Shown: positions 45,319-57,775 of the stretch, one piece after another | Numbering within the stretch: the first letter of the stretch is position 1 | Layout: the number at the start of each line of letters is the position of its first letter | Origin: Biscogniauxia marginata | Lineage: Eukaryota; Ascomycota; Sordariomycetes; Xylariales; Xylariaceae | DNA length: 64,000 bases | Direction: 5' to 3' | Assembly (NCBI GenBank): GCA_022695795.1 | Contig: MU404064.1 | Location: forward strand, 310,001 to 374,000 | Notes under the pieces: model-generated | Seen by the model: only the letters and a program-made list of their open reading frames with translations | Told to the model about the DNA's origin: nothing | Database searches by the model: none | Translations under genes and position numbers: made by a program

Positions 45319-48025
45319 ATGGATCATACTGCCGCCTCCTCGAGGAGTGCAGCCGCCTCCGCTTCCGCTTCCGCACCCCCTATCCCCCGTCAGTCCCGCC
45401 AGTCCTCGCGCCGGAAGGGAATTAATCCCTCTCTGCACCTACATCTTCACGACGACGACAAGGATCAAGTGCCAATCCCGCCCGCCTCCCCAGAAGTCAT
45501 CTCGTCCCTGATCACCAGCCTGTCCGTCATCTCGAAGCCCGCAAACCAGCATTTCGAGAACCCCAGCCTGTCCATCCCCAGCTCTCCCGGCGACGGTAGC
45601 TTCGGCGTCGAGTACGGCGTTTACATGCGTGGGCTCGAAAAGCTCCAGGAGGAAGTAGATCTCGATGAATTAGCCGCGAGCCCTCCGACCATCCGCACAG
45701 CGAAACCCCCCTCCGGCTTTTCGCCTTTAACCGCACCCAAGTCGCCCCGTCGCGAAACTTCCGGGCTCAAGTCTCTCCTGCGAAGCTCGTCGAGGCCCTC
45801 GTCCAAAAGTTCTGCCTCGTCGCATGACGATACCCACAGTATCGGTAACCTGTCGATCGAACGTGGATTACCGCCTACGCCCGATTTGCACAAACAGCGA
45901 TCGCACGACAGTTGGGGGAAAAAGCTTGGGAGGGGCCAGAAGGGTTTGATGTACATGAGTTCAAAGGAGCGAATGCGCGCTAGCGAATCCGACAAAAAGC
46001 GATCGAGCGGTGCTGCTGGGACCACGTCGAACATCATGGGCGCATCGTCAAAATACGAACCAGGCAGTCCATTTCTTGCCGAGACACCAATCAGTGAGGA
46101 GTCCGCCGATTCACCATCCAGAGAGAAAATGCCAGACCGTCATTCATCTTACGACATGGGTCATCTTCAACGATCCATCCCTACCCGGGACTCCTCGTTG
46201 CGAAAGACGGGGACTAACGCAAAACGGTCCTCGCACAGGTCGTCACGGTCGAAGAGAGAAAGTGACGGGGGTCTAGCCGATAGTATTCCGGAAGACGTCG
46301 AACAGAGCCACCCGCGCGACAATTCCACATCCAAGCGACGACACTCGAGCCGTCACAGCGCCGACCCCGACACTAGAAGGAGAAAGGAAGACTACTTGAC
46401 CGCCGACATGCCCAATCCTTCGAGAGCGAGTGCGCATTCCGTCAGAAAGTCCCGAGATCCTAGCTATGCGAACGAAAAGACGTCCGGGCTCTCATTAGAT
46501 ACATCTGTGATCGACGATGGTGCGCCATCCCCGGCCATATACCAAAACAGACGACGTGGTTCTCAGAGCGCCGACCGTAGAAGATCAGGCCGCAGTACAC
46601 CAGACCGAAGCGATGTCATAAAGTTGAAACGCAGCAGTTCAAGGCTGAACCGCCTTTCTACGGGAACCAAGAGTCCTGACCCTGCAGATCGCAGGAAGGA
46701 CGCAGTAACCCCCGAGCCCTCAGTAGGCTACGAACGGCCTCAAAGCGCCGATTCTATCGACGGCGCTGTCGAATCGTATCTATGTTCCCCGAGGCTGTCA
46801 CAGAAGATCCGGCATCCCCAAACGGGCAGAGTAATATCATTTTCAGAAGTGGGCGATGCGGATGGTTCGGCAGTGTTTTGCTGTGTAGGAATGGGATTGA
46901 CCCGATACATCACTGCATTCTACGATGAGCTCGCCTTGACCCTCAAGCTTCGCCTTATCACTCCCGATCGCCCGGGCGTCGGTGACAGCGAAGCCTATGC
47001 TGACGGGACGACGACACCCCTCAGTTGGCCAGGTACGTGCAGGTTTCCGACGTCTTTGAGTTCATCACATCTACTAACGGCCATTAGATGATGTCTATGC
47101 TATTTGCCAGGCACTCAAAATCACCAAGTTTTCGATACTAGCACATTCTGCCGGTGCAATATACGCCCTTGCGACTGCGCTTCGTATGCCACAGCATATA
47201 CGTGGGCGTATTCACCTCCTAGCTCCATGGATTCCTCCATCGCAGATGAACGTTTTCGGGACATCGCAAGCGATGCCTCCTACTAACGCGATACCCACAT
47301 CACAGCGTATCCTGCGAGCTCTACCAACCCCGTTTCTTAAAGCCGCCAATAGTTCTTTCATGACGGCCACCAGTAGCTCGATCACCAGCTCTCTTCCCAA
47401 GAACAGCCCCCGACGTGGGAAGCGAAAACCATCGGGCAATAATGCGGCAGCAACCAACCGACGTGATATTACGCCCAGCTTGGAGAAGGAGAATATTGCT
47501 CTTGAAAAGGGAGAGTTTACATCTCCGCCCGAAGCCACCGAAACTATGGATCATATCCGACCGGTTGGCAGCGAGTTCAACACACACGCTGCCGTCCTGG
47601 CGGCTGCGGCCGACGCGATAGCAGATAAGGAGCGGCAAGTCACATACGACACACGACTAACGCACGCAATCTGGGATCTCGCCACCACCGGAGCCAACCC
47701 GGCCGTCGACCTCCTCGTGTGCCTAGAGCGGCGGCACACGATCGGGTTCCGCTACGTCGACATCACACGGCCGGTCGTCATCCACCACGGCAGCAGGGAC
47801 ACGCGCGTCCCCGTCGACAACGTGCGGTGGCTCGGCAAGACGATGCGGCGGTGCGAGGTGCGCGTCCTCGAGGGCGAGGGCCACGGGCTCATGGCCAGCG
47901 CGGCCGTCATGGGCTCGGTGCTGATGGAGATCAGCAAGGAGTGGGAGGACTGGACGAGGCTGACGAACATGGGCAGGGAGAGGGGGAGGAGCGTACGAGC
48001 CGCTGCCGCTGCTACCGCGCGATAG
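45319..48025 (+). CDS. Alpha/beta hydrolase with long disordered N-terminal region
   Basis: Two exons, 45319-47032 and 47088-48025, joined in phase 1 (GTACGT...CATTAG, branch CTAAC), 883 aa. Residues 1 to about 490 are Ser/Arg/Pro-rich with many SR, SPxxR and RRxS patterns, probably disordered and phosphorylated. The hydrolase fold starts near RVISFSEVGD and continues with FCCVGMGLTRY, LITPDRPGVGDS and the nucleophile elbow ILAHSAGAIYAL (Ser592). A ~110-residue basic, Ser-rich insertion follows. The acid is in HHGSRDTRVP (Asp809) and the His in EGEGHGLM (His837), so the catalytic triad is complete. The substrate is unknown. The downstream gene end is GC-rich. It is likely a conserved cytosolic or membrane-associated enzyme of filamentous ascomycetes. 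Confidence 0.9.
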
Positions 48026-48626
48026 ATGGGAAGTAAGGGGGAATGTTTGTGTTTTAGGAGGGAGAGGGGGGACGCGCTTTACGTAATAAGTCTTGATGAT
48101 GAAGGAGAGAGGAGAGAGGAAAGAAGGGAAGGGAAGAGAAGGGAAGTTGGTCGTTTTTTGATATCTGAGCGAGCTCACGCAGAAGAAGAAACAAAACCCC
48201 GCGATAATGATGGAGTTCAGGACAGGACCCAAACATAATTCCTTTTTTTTTCAGTTTTTTTTGTCGGGTACTAAAAAAACATCTTTCTACGGTCATGGTT
48301 ATTCCCCCCCCCTGGAGATCTCTCTACCTACACTGCAGGAACTCTTAGTCGTCTTTTTTTTTATCTGTCATTTTTTCTTCTCATTGTTGTTTTCTTTTGT
48401 CGACTTGCAGCTTTTGTTTTCTTCTTCTCTTATTTTTTCTTATATACCTAGATGTGGGGCAAGCACATTTACGACCACGTTCTCGCCGCTCCCCCCCTCT
48501 CCTCCCCTTTTTGTTGAAAAGAAATTTGTGTGTGTGTTGCTGGTTGGTGGAATTCGATACGTAATGACTAGGATAGGGGTTATGTTAGGTTGGGTTGGGA
48601 TAAGATGGGATAGATTTTAGGTAGGA

Positions 48627-48645
48627 GGTAGGTAGGTAGGTAGGT
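48627..48645. repeat. (GGTA)n repeat
   Basis: Nearly five tandem GGTA units, a concentrated form of the TAGGTA motif scattered through the intergenic DNA. Confidence 0.85.
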
Positions 48646-49729
48646 TTAGAGTTGAATAATACCCCTTGATATATTTGATGGTACTATTGAGTATTTATAT
48701 TGTACCGAATTTAACAATTAATAATACCCACTGAATAATATGGCAAGAAAAGGCGGGCTGTTAATAGATGAGGTAAGTCACGGGATTAACGTAAATCGAC
48801 AGCGACTAGCAATTTAATGATTTAGATGATTTTAATGGATCTATATAGACACACTCATTCTCTTAATTAGTTGGTTTCCTAGATAGTGATCAATCAAGTA
48901 AACTACCTAGGTATGTATGGAGAATACTCTTTATGACCGCGTGACGCATAAGCCACGAAGCCTACCGAGCATAACCCCGGGCCACGACTTGGAAGTCGTA
49001 ACACCGGGAGGATATGCGGTAATAAATGGAAAGGAGGGTAATAGAGGGGCTGTGTTTTATATTACACTAGATATTCTCGATTTGGAGAGGGGGGGGAATC
49101 ATTCTTTTTGATATTAGTTACTAGCTACTCGAACTATTTAGGGCAGTGAGGATAGTTGTAAAACGACGGCTTAAGTCGAGGGATCGTTTTGTGGGGGAGT
49201 TTTTTTTCTCTTTTTTTTCTGTCGGATGATATGGTGGTGTTGTGGTGGCAGTACCGCCGCTGATGTGTAGAAAGGAGGGCGGTAGAAAAGGGGCGTAGGT
49301 GCTTTTTCTTTTTCCCTTTTTTCCCCTTTTCTTTCGGTGGGGGGGGAGGTTGGTTTAACTTGGTTGGTGTAGCCACGCAGCCACGTAAGTTACCTACCCT
49401 TGGGCTTTTGCGACGTTAGGTAGGCTGTGAATGGTAGGTTACTATATGAGAGTTTAGGTGTGGGTGAGTGTGAGTAGTGACTTAAGACAGCGTATGTACC
49501 TACATTGGCGAGGAGGGGTGAAATTGGTGAAAATAAGAGTGTAATTAGAAGGGCTCGGGCTATGTATAAGTAAGTAAAGTAGACGGGATAGCTAGGTATG
49601 GCTTTTGAGGGGCTATACGGTGGCAACAGTGCAAGCAGGCGCATTATGTTTGACAGATTGGACAGCTTTTTGTCTTATTATCTTACTGTTTTATTGGATG
49701 GAGGCGGCGCACGTTAAGGGGTTGCTTCT

Positions 49730-50137
49730 TTTTACTTTTATTTGTATTTTATTTGTTTATCATTATTAATCACTATATATATAACCAGATTTATACGTAT
49801 ATATATAAAAGGAACTAAATAAGTTAATAACATAATAAATAAACATACTTTTTAATAATTAATATAAATATAAATATAATATATATATATTTTAAACCGC
49901 GTAAAAAAGATAATATAAAGATAAATAAAAAGTTTAATATTTATATAAAAGTTAAAAAATAATAAAAATTACTAAGTTTAAAAAGAAAGTGTATTTAATA
50001 TTATAAAATAAAGTTTTAAAAATTATATAATAAAAAGTAATTATAGTTATCTTAAGTTTTATAATCTTTAAATTTCTTAAAATAGATATTTAAAGGTTTT
50101 TACTAGTATATCTCGAGTATTTTAATGTTTTTTATCG
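49730..50137. other. Extremely AT-rich block, possible RIP relic
   Basis: About 400 bp made almost wholly of A and T, with TpA steps dominating and very few G or C. This is what repeat-induced point mutation (RIP) leaves of a former repeat, although simple AT-rich drift is possible. It ends just before the target-site duplication of the adjacent solo LTR, so it is not that element's body. Confidence 0.5.
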
Positions 50138-50142
50138 ATAAT

Positions 50143-50411
50143 TATAACAAGGGCTAATGGACTTGGAACAATAATTCAATTTTAACTAATAATTCTCTTC
50201 GGTCTCAAGGGACTTAAGAGTCTAAGTTCATTCAAGAGGTCCCCAGGAATTTCTATGCCTTTTTATACATACCTAATCTGTTTGCCTGGGGCTTACTTAA
50301 TTCTATGCATGTTAATACTAATAGATCTAACGTCAGTATCTATCTCTAATAACAGCTTGTCTCATGACTAACGGGTCTTGGCAGCGTCTACAGGTGTCCC
50401 TCCGTGTGACA
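50143..50411. mobile_element. Solo LTR of the same retrotransposon family (copy B, 269 bp)
   Basis: Homologous along its length to the LTR at 37066-37313 and in the same orientation. Shared blocks include AAGGGCTAATGGACTT, GTCTCAAGGGACTT, GTCTAAGTTCATTCAAGAGG and CAGGTGTCCCTCCGTGTGAC. It is flanked by its own 5-bp duplication ATAAT at 50138-50142 and 50412-50416. The 5' terminus reads TATAACAAGG instead of TGTGACAAGG, two G-to-A changes. It is about 20 bp longer because of a small insertion in the middle. Confidence 0.85.
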
Positions 50412-51398
50412 ATAATACAATGGACATGACTGAGGGACGTATGGAAACTGGCTAATAGGTAAAGAGGATACGTTAAATACAGATTTTTGAGATCGAACTA
50501 GAAAGAAGGAGAAATTTTGGGTGTGTGGATGTACATGATAGCGAATTGAAGGTCTGTATATGAGGAAACACTTAGTTGGGCTGATAGATTGACTACCTTG
50601 CAATTGCATCTTAACCTAGTATAATGCATGTGTAGAAGCAAGCGTAATATTTAATTGAGTATATTGCTAAGAAGTTATGCTACCGTACTCTGTAACTATA
50701 AAGACGTCACAACAGTAGGTAAGTGAAAAAAGATCGTTATCATTTCACCATATATTCTAGTCAAGCCTGGAGGTGTCGGGCTGGAAACTGAGGCAGCTCT
50801 TCCTCAGAGATTGTTAAGTGAGTGTAGATGAATCGGTTATAATTCTAGGCCTCAAATGTTGGGGGTTGGGCTTCTGTGGTGAAGAAAGCCTTGTGGCCAG
50901 AGATATAAAACAACAATTTTGGAATTCGTCGATGTTACCAAGTCAAAATGCTGTCATGGATTACATCTCCCTTGGAGGGTGTGATAGGCACCATGGTTTG
51001 ATGCACCTTTGACATAGCCCCTACGGGCTTCTGAGAACAAGCACCAATAAGTACGCACCAGAATAACATATTGTAGGGTGACACAAAGTCGTGATAGCCC
51101 AGAAGACTGCCTTGGCGTTGTGGTTGCATGCCGATGAGCAGTCAACTATAGACGTGAGGCATCTATTGGTCCACGTCTCCAAGGGCGTATTCTTCGTAGC
51201 TGGGTACCATCTGCATTGTCTAAGCCTCGCCCTCTGAATACACTTTGACACCATTTCTGTAAGGCTCGCTTTCCCCCTCGTCTCTTTTCTCTGCTCTCAA
51301 TACTGCTGTTGTCTAGCTCAAGACTCAACCCTCATTTTTGTCATTTCCAAGTCATTTCGAAGAACTATTCTAACTACGCCGCTATTCATCGAGTTATT

Positions 51399-54175
51399 AT
51401 GGAGGTGATAGCCTCCGTTGCAAGTTTTCTTGCCATCGGGCAGGCTTTGGTAGCAGTCCCCAAGCTTGTCAGCATAATCAATTCCATTCGCAAAGCTAAT
51501 AGAGAGCTATCAGACCTAGCCGCTGAGGTAAATTAATGACACCCTTCATAGTGAAAGCCAGCCAATTAACCTGCCAGCTGTTCAGTTAGAGAGGATTCAT
51601 GCCTTTTATGAAAATGTCAAGGCCAACATTGACCTATTCAGCAATGCCAGCAGCAACCCGCCCCCTTTAACTACGTCCGAGCCACAGTACCTACGAATCC
51701 TCCGAACCGACCTATCAAGTATCTTAGAAGAAACAACCAAAGTTGTAGATGATGCCGTTAAAGGCAATGGCCATCGGAAAGCTCTACCGTTGACGTGGCT
51801 GACGAACAGGAAAATACGCGATCTACTTAAACGATGTCATGTATTCCGGAGACAACTAGAGTCTCTTTACGGGTTATTCGTAGATCAGGCTTCCCAGTAT
51901 GTTTGATCCTTTCTTGTCCCCTCTCACCCCTTCAGTACATATTGCTAATATCCCGACAGAAAACATGGGATGCTTCTCCTTAAAATCTATGCGCAGACTA
52001 CGCAAACCGCCCTTTTACTCACAGCTGGTTCGTCAACTTCGCCAAATCAAGGGAGTGAAAGCCACTATCAACCGACGAACAACCTGCTACCAGCCGCACT
52101 AGGCTCTGTCAACGACGTTGAAGGACTTGTTCAATCCTCACCAGCATCCTCCGGACACCAGGACCATGGAGGCAATTCTCTTGACAACCTTCTGACCCGG
52201 GTGCCTATTGCAGCTCCAAGATCTCGGTGTGGCTGCAGTTGCCACTCTCATTGGAAGTCCTACCAAGGCTATAGTCAACGTGTTTCCTTTATTGGAAGGG
52301 TTTTCATATCATACTGCCGACAGACTACGTCCTCATCACATACTAGCTGTGAAGAGTGTCTCTGCGGTGCTACACGTTCTTCAACCGTGTTACGCATTCG
52401 ACTGCCATTGTGGTTATGTAGCTCAGCGATTCTCGGCACGTTCTCCTCCGGTCCGTCTATTGGCATCTCGATGTCACTCCGTCCAATTGTGATGATTACG
52501 AGAGGGCATGATATATGGCAATGCATCAAGGACAATGATATATACCGATATAAGAGGACAATCTCAGCAAGTCCTTTTGGTCTCACGGACTCATGTGATG
52601 CTGGATTTACTTTGATTGAGGTATTTTCGTCATTGCTAATTGCGCATTCAAATGATACCATGGGAAGATGCTTATGCTCTATCAGTACATGGTAGTTACG
52701 AAAGCCTTCGCCGTTGTGCAATTCTGCCCTACTCAATGGCTGCATTCTCTCCGTGGTACAGATGCTGGAAGGCAAGTGAGAAGTCATATCTAGTTATTGG
52801 CATAGTAAGTAACATTACGAGCGACGACATTAGAAAATCGGCTTGGGAGGCTCGAATTCAGTTAAATAGCAACATAAATCAGTTGCAAGACGATGAAGTA
52901 TATTGGTTCACGCGGATTGTGCAAGTCGGCGACGAAGACGACAACGACGCCGGTGCATTCGAATTATTCTCGATGGCAAAGCTAAATCGTTCTGATGACC
53001 TCGACCTCATCCTTTCAGAGAAGCCGGAGTTAGTTCGTGTTACGAACCCACAAGGTGATACACTCCTACACGCTGCCTGCGAGTCCAATGCAGTTGATAC
53101 GGCGAATTTGCTTTTACATCACGGCGCCCAGATTGATGCCAGAAACCTTTTTCAATACACCCCCCTGCACCATAGCATAATGCGCGGTGCCAATGAATGC
53201 GCCCGGGTCCTCTTGGACAGAGGTGCCGATGTGAACGCCGTTGATGCCCGGGGTTGCTCCCCACTTCTCGTAGCTGCCGGGTATTCACGAAGGGAAGGTA
53301 ATGACGTATTGATGAGTCTCCTGTCTGCAGGTGCATGTATTAGAGCTATGGACAACGTTAATCGGACGATATTACATCATTTGGTCATCAATGAGACTGC
53401 CATTCTTGACACGGACCATTGGAGAGAAACATTGAAGGTCGTTCTGGATGCCGGTGGCGACCGCCTGCTCGAAGCAAGAGACAAGCGGGGAACGACTCCT
53501 TTACTTGTCGCTGTTACTAACCGAAATCACAATGCGGTTCGCGTATTGCTAGATGCAGGAGCACGGACTGATGTGAATATTAGAGGCAGCAATCTTTTAC
53601 ATTTAGTAGCGCAGTGGGGAACAGCTGAGGTTATGGAGGTCCTAAGAGAAGCCGAAATCAGCGACATCGACATTCGAACTACTAACCAACATCTATACAC
53701 TCCGCTACGCTGGTTCAGGTGCCAATTGAAGCGGGATCCGGACTACGCATCATTGAGGCGGAAGAGACCAGGGGAACAAGAGACCAAAGCGTTTGAAGAA
53801 CTTCTCCGGGACGTACGAGACCGCGTTATCTTGATCGAGGTCAAAAAATTGGAGGGCATCATATCGAAGCTCGAGATCCGCGAGTTCGCCCTGGCCAAGG
53901 AGGAACTGGTACAGCTGACTGAAGCAAAACTCAAAGCCAAGATCCGCTGGGAGGCAGAGACGTTCAGGGCCATCGAGCTGGACGTACGGGCGAACAGGAT
54001 CGAGCTAGCGGTCGAATCGCTATGGGAGTTCATCGAAGAATCACGAAAGAGGCTCCAGGTGTCTCCGTTTGACGAAGAGGAGGATGAAGAGGATGAAGAC
54101 GTCGAAGATGAAGATGATGGTGATGGTGTCAATGATGACAGAGATAGAGAAACCTGTTCGATGGGGGAAGAGTAA
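51399..54175 (+). CDS. Ankyrin-repeat protein with STAND-like fungal N-terminal domain (frame doubtful)
   Basis: Exon 1 is 51399-51527 and exon 2 is 51586-51896. Exon 3 runs from 51960 to about 52594 or 52620, and the last part to 54175. Residues 1-43 (MEVIASVASFLAIGQALVAV...) plus the helical LERIHAFYENVKANI are the N-terminal module found in fungal NACHT and ankyrin proteins. Exon 3 carries a Cys-rich CGCSCHSHWK followed by a segment typical of that family. The last exon has at least five ankyrin repeats (GDTLLHAACESNAVDTANLL, YTPLHHSIMRG, GCSPLLVAAGYS, GTTPLLVAVTNRN, SNLLHLVAQWG), a charged coiled-coil region, and an acidic Asp/Glu tail. The join between 52595 and 52695 is problematic (see findings). 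It probably acts in non-self or stress signalling, by family analogy only. Confidence 0.7.
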
Positions 54176-55949
54176 GACTCTTTTCCTTTCAGTCGAGGCG
54201 TTATTCATTGTCGGATTATTACTATTCTGTAATCTTTCTAGCTACGTTATATCTGAGCCTATGATTTGACTGCTGGATGTTATGATTACATCAAATACCC
54301 AAAGCTCTCAGTCCAACTTTAATCCATGCAACTATCAAACCCCAAACCCATCCTTCCATACTTATTATTTTGAACAACGGAACTCAAGGTTGCTGAAACT
54401 ATTTATACTCCTCCCTATCTCTCATCATGCTTTTGAAGCCTGCTTCTTACACTCGAAGTTCATATATGTAGACTTCCCATTGGGAACGATCAAGAGACTG
54501 AAACGCTTTTGCTCCGACTTTAAGATAGAAATATCGGAAAGACGTGTTGAACTCTGTACGAAGAGACTATGAGAGACCTATCCTCAAGCTCGGAGAAACC
54601 AGATTGACACATACACAAAACATGAACCGAGATCTTTCTAAGGGCATGAGAGGATGATATGTTAAAAATTACCCTCAATAACTTCATATAAACTTACCTC
54701 GCTTTAAGAGAAAGAAAAAGGGAGGAGGAGTTGTGCGTGTCAGGGGCTGCAGAGGTTAGCCAAAGGCCAAACATAGGGCCTAACAAGACAATATCCACAG
54801 TAAATCAGGTATAATAGAGTCATATATACCACGGAGATATGGGGGAGAGCTCTCTAGCGATTATTCACAGTTCAATAATGACCCTATACACCCATCGATC
54901 CCAGTCTGTTGTGTACTTAACTAGACGTTTGATAGTGCTCTTCAAAAATCATATCACGAGTCGCCTTCTTCAACTTCTTGCTCGCGCGCCTACCATGCTT
55001 TAATCCCATAGAAGGATTTTACATAATTATAGACTAAGTATTATCCAAGCCGAAGTGGGCTCGGGTTACCCTCTCTCAGATTCATGCCAGGTGATGCATT
55101 TATTTAGGTCGGTACACTGTCCTACCTGGTGGAACAGGTTGGACATAGGTAGATCCCAATAGTAGGGATTGTCTAGGTAGAGTATGCTAGTTATAACCTT
55201 CGGGCGTGTTTCTGATTATTAGGGTTGATTTCTACGAGAGTACGTATACGAATCTGTGATCCTCCAAAAGTACCCATGTGCTTGATGAATTAGGTAGGTC
55301 TCTATAGACATTGATATCTCTCTTGGGAATTTGGATCTTTCTCGCAAGAGGACATAGGACCCCAGGCTGCTACATGTTCAATAATAGCAGTTGGAATTGA
55401 TTCGTTTTTATTTTATTTTATTTTATTTTATTTTATTAAATGAAGCATCCATGTTTAATAGAGGTACCTAGTTACTTACCTACCTTATTATATGTGATGC
55501 TGATTGATAATCTGCACGTGATACCGGCAGGTGGCTCGTGCATACTAGTAGGTGGTCAGTGGTTGGCAGCTGGTGGTGGTGGAAATTTTACACTACCTAC
55601 TCGTACACGACGCGCTGCGACGAGAGCAAACGAGATCAGCTACAGCTCTCACTCTCGCATGCAAGGCACGCCGACACCTGCATTTCTCTCCTCTTCTCTC
55701 TACATTCCCGACACCATTCCTCACCACCACGACCGGGATTGACCTAAATGCAGAATTGATTATTTTTTTCTGTTATTGTCGACGTCCATTGTCACCCTGG
55801 TTTTCTTTTCCTTTTTTCCCGCCTCTTCTACCCCCCCAACCATCGAAGCAATCTCAAGTGAAGCCTTGTTCCTCTCCTCGGCGCGCGTCTGCTTGGATGC
55901 TACATTTTCACCATCAACCACCTCGTCGACCCGCCATGAGATGATCTAG
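54176..55949. other. Intergenic
   Basis: 1.8 kb. It includes (TTTTA)6 at 55406-55435 and a C/T-rich stretch (55620-55940) likely to be the leader of the SNF5-family gene. Frames at 54282 and 55440-55944 overlap this leader and have no motif. Confidence 0.55.
55406..55435. repeat. (TTTTA)6 microsatellite
   Basis: Six perfect pentamer units about 515 bp upstream of the SNF5-family start codon. Confidence 0.9.
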
Positions 55950-57775
55950 ATGCCACCCACAACCTACAAGATGGAGACGCGCAGCCTTCCCCAGGCATTT
56001 TCCTCTAGCTATGCGCCCAGACTGCGCGCCTACAATAATTCTCTGCTAACCCCCGTCATCCACTCTGCTGCCCCTGCAGGTCCCATATCGCGCACCACAA
56101 AGCGTGGCACTACCGTCATCAATTACGCCGAGGATGGATACGACTACGATGACGATGACGAGGACGACAATCGCCGGCGTCCTACTGGTTTGCGCAGTCT
56201 GAGACGCGAGGACAGCACCTCCAAGGCCGATCCCAGCGACAAGGTTGGCAAGGAGACGAACACACCAGTGCAGGTCCAGGGCATCTGGAGAGATTGGATG
56301 ACCAAGACCAAGAACAGATCCGATCTCAATGCCCAAGCCCAGGCTGCGATGCCCGTCACCCTCATTCCCATCCGCATCGACGTCGATATTCCCTCCTTCA
56401 TGCCCGCCCCTGCCTATCCCTTGCCTCGAGGCTTGACCCAGCCCAGCCCACACATGGACCCGGCCCTATACAGAGCCCAGGAGATGACCGTACCCTACAA
56501 GCTGAGGGACATATTTCTATGGAACCTCCACGAGACCGTCATCACCACCGACCAGTTCGCTCTAAGTCTTGTCCAGGATCTAGATCTACCCAGCCCGAAC
56601 ACCATCGCTAGCGAGATCAGCAAGCAGATTCGAACCCAATTGGAGGAATACGCAGGTGTTGCACTCCATCCGCTCTTCCATTCCGAGGACAAGACACCTG
56701 CGAATGGCACCACGCAACCTCAGTTCACCAGCCGGGATACCCCCGCTACTCCCGGTACGCCTCTTCAGCAATCTACGCGTGGTCCCGAGACGCCGATGCG
56801 GAATGGTATCGATACTCCGTCCAAGGTTGCACCGCCATTCCTCCAAGAAGTCACCGCTAGTGCTACGCCAATCCCTGCCGACTCCGACGATTTCAACCCC
56901 GACGACACGTATCGATGCATCGTCACCCTCAATGTAAACCTCTCTTCCGAGCTTTATACTGACAAATTCGAGTGGTCGCTGCTCCATCCTCCCGGTACTG
57001 CAGAGGCTTTTGCCAAGGTCACATGCTCTGACCTTGGTCTCTCGGGCGAGTGGGTTCCTGCCCTGACACACGCGATTTACGAAGCTGTCTTACGTCTGAA
57101 GAAGGAGGCCTGCGAGTCGGGTGGCCTTGTGGCTGGATGGGGCGCCATGGGTACGGAACTCCCGAATGATGCCGCGCACGGTGTAGATGCTGGTTGGCGA
57201 TACGACCCCGAGCACCTGGCGGATGGGTGGGAGCCCAAGATCGAGACGCTGTCGAAGGAGGAGATTGAAAAGCGAGAGGGTGATCGAGAACGACAGCTTC
57301 GTCGCCTTCGTAGAGAAACAGCGAGATTCAGCAGCAACGCTGGCATGGTCGGAGGGATGCCTTTTGGTATTGGCGCCGAGGTCGAGGAGGAACGAATGGG
57401 CCGGGGAGAAAGATCCAAAAAAAAGCGCAGATTCAGAAGCTTGAGTCCCCTTGGCCGGTCAGGTACACCTGGCGGCAGAGGCACACCGGATGCGGGATAC
57501 GGTGGCGGCGGTGGTGGATCGCTTACCGACCAAGAAAGGTTCAATTGGCGCTGTACGCATTGCCGTATCTGGGGTACAAGTGTCTGGGCGGTCAGGGATG
57601 GCCCATATGGTCCGAGAGTAAGTTGTGAAAACATGTGGCTTATCCCTAGATGCCTTGCTAATATCCAATTTAGTCCTTATGCGCCAACTGCGGCCGGCTA
57701 TATGAGCAGAACAAAAAACTGCCTCGGTGGACCAAGAACTTGCACTATACCGACCTACCGGTACGGCCGATATAG
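55950..57775 (+). CDS. SNF5/SFH1 (SMARCB1) chromatin-remodelling subunit with GATA-type finger
   Basis: A core subunit of SWI/SNF or RSC ATP-dependent nucleosome remodellers in the nucleus. Two exons, 55950-57617 and 57674-57775 (GTAAGT...TTTAG, phase 0), 589 aa. Residues 60-75 are an acidic run. SNF5 repeat 1 spans about 135-240 (LIPIRIDVDIPSF, YKLRDIFLWNLHE, EISKQIRTQLEEYAGV). Repeat 2 spans about 318-390 (YRCIVTLNVNLSSELYTDKFEW, AIYEAVLRLKKEA). The C-terminus has CTHCRIWGTSVWAVRDGP, and after the intron SLCANCGRLYE, which completes a Cx2Cx18Cx2C GATA-like finger ending LHYTDLPVRPI. Without splicing the finger is lost, so the intron is certain. Fungal SFH1-type proteins carry this finger, so RSC membership is more likely. 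A Met at 55971 is an alternative start. Confidence 0.94.

Larger units (their letters stand above)
48026..51398. other. Intergenic with AT block and solo LTR
   Basis: 3.4 kb. It starts with purine-rich (48040-48200) and T-rich (48240-48460) stretches, then GGTA repeats (48627-48645). An extremely AT-rich block at 49730-50137 is followed by the second solo LTR (50143-50411). The rest is AT-rich with no supported gene. Confidence 0.6.

Noticed and set aside
49730..50142. AT-rich block as the internal body of the solo LTR element
   Set aside because: The 5-bp duplication ATAAT sits directly at the LTR's left end, so the block is outside the insertion.
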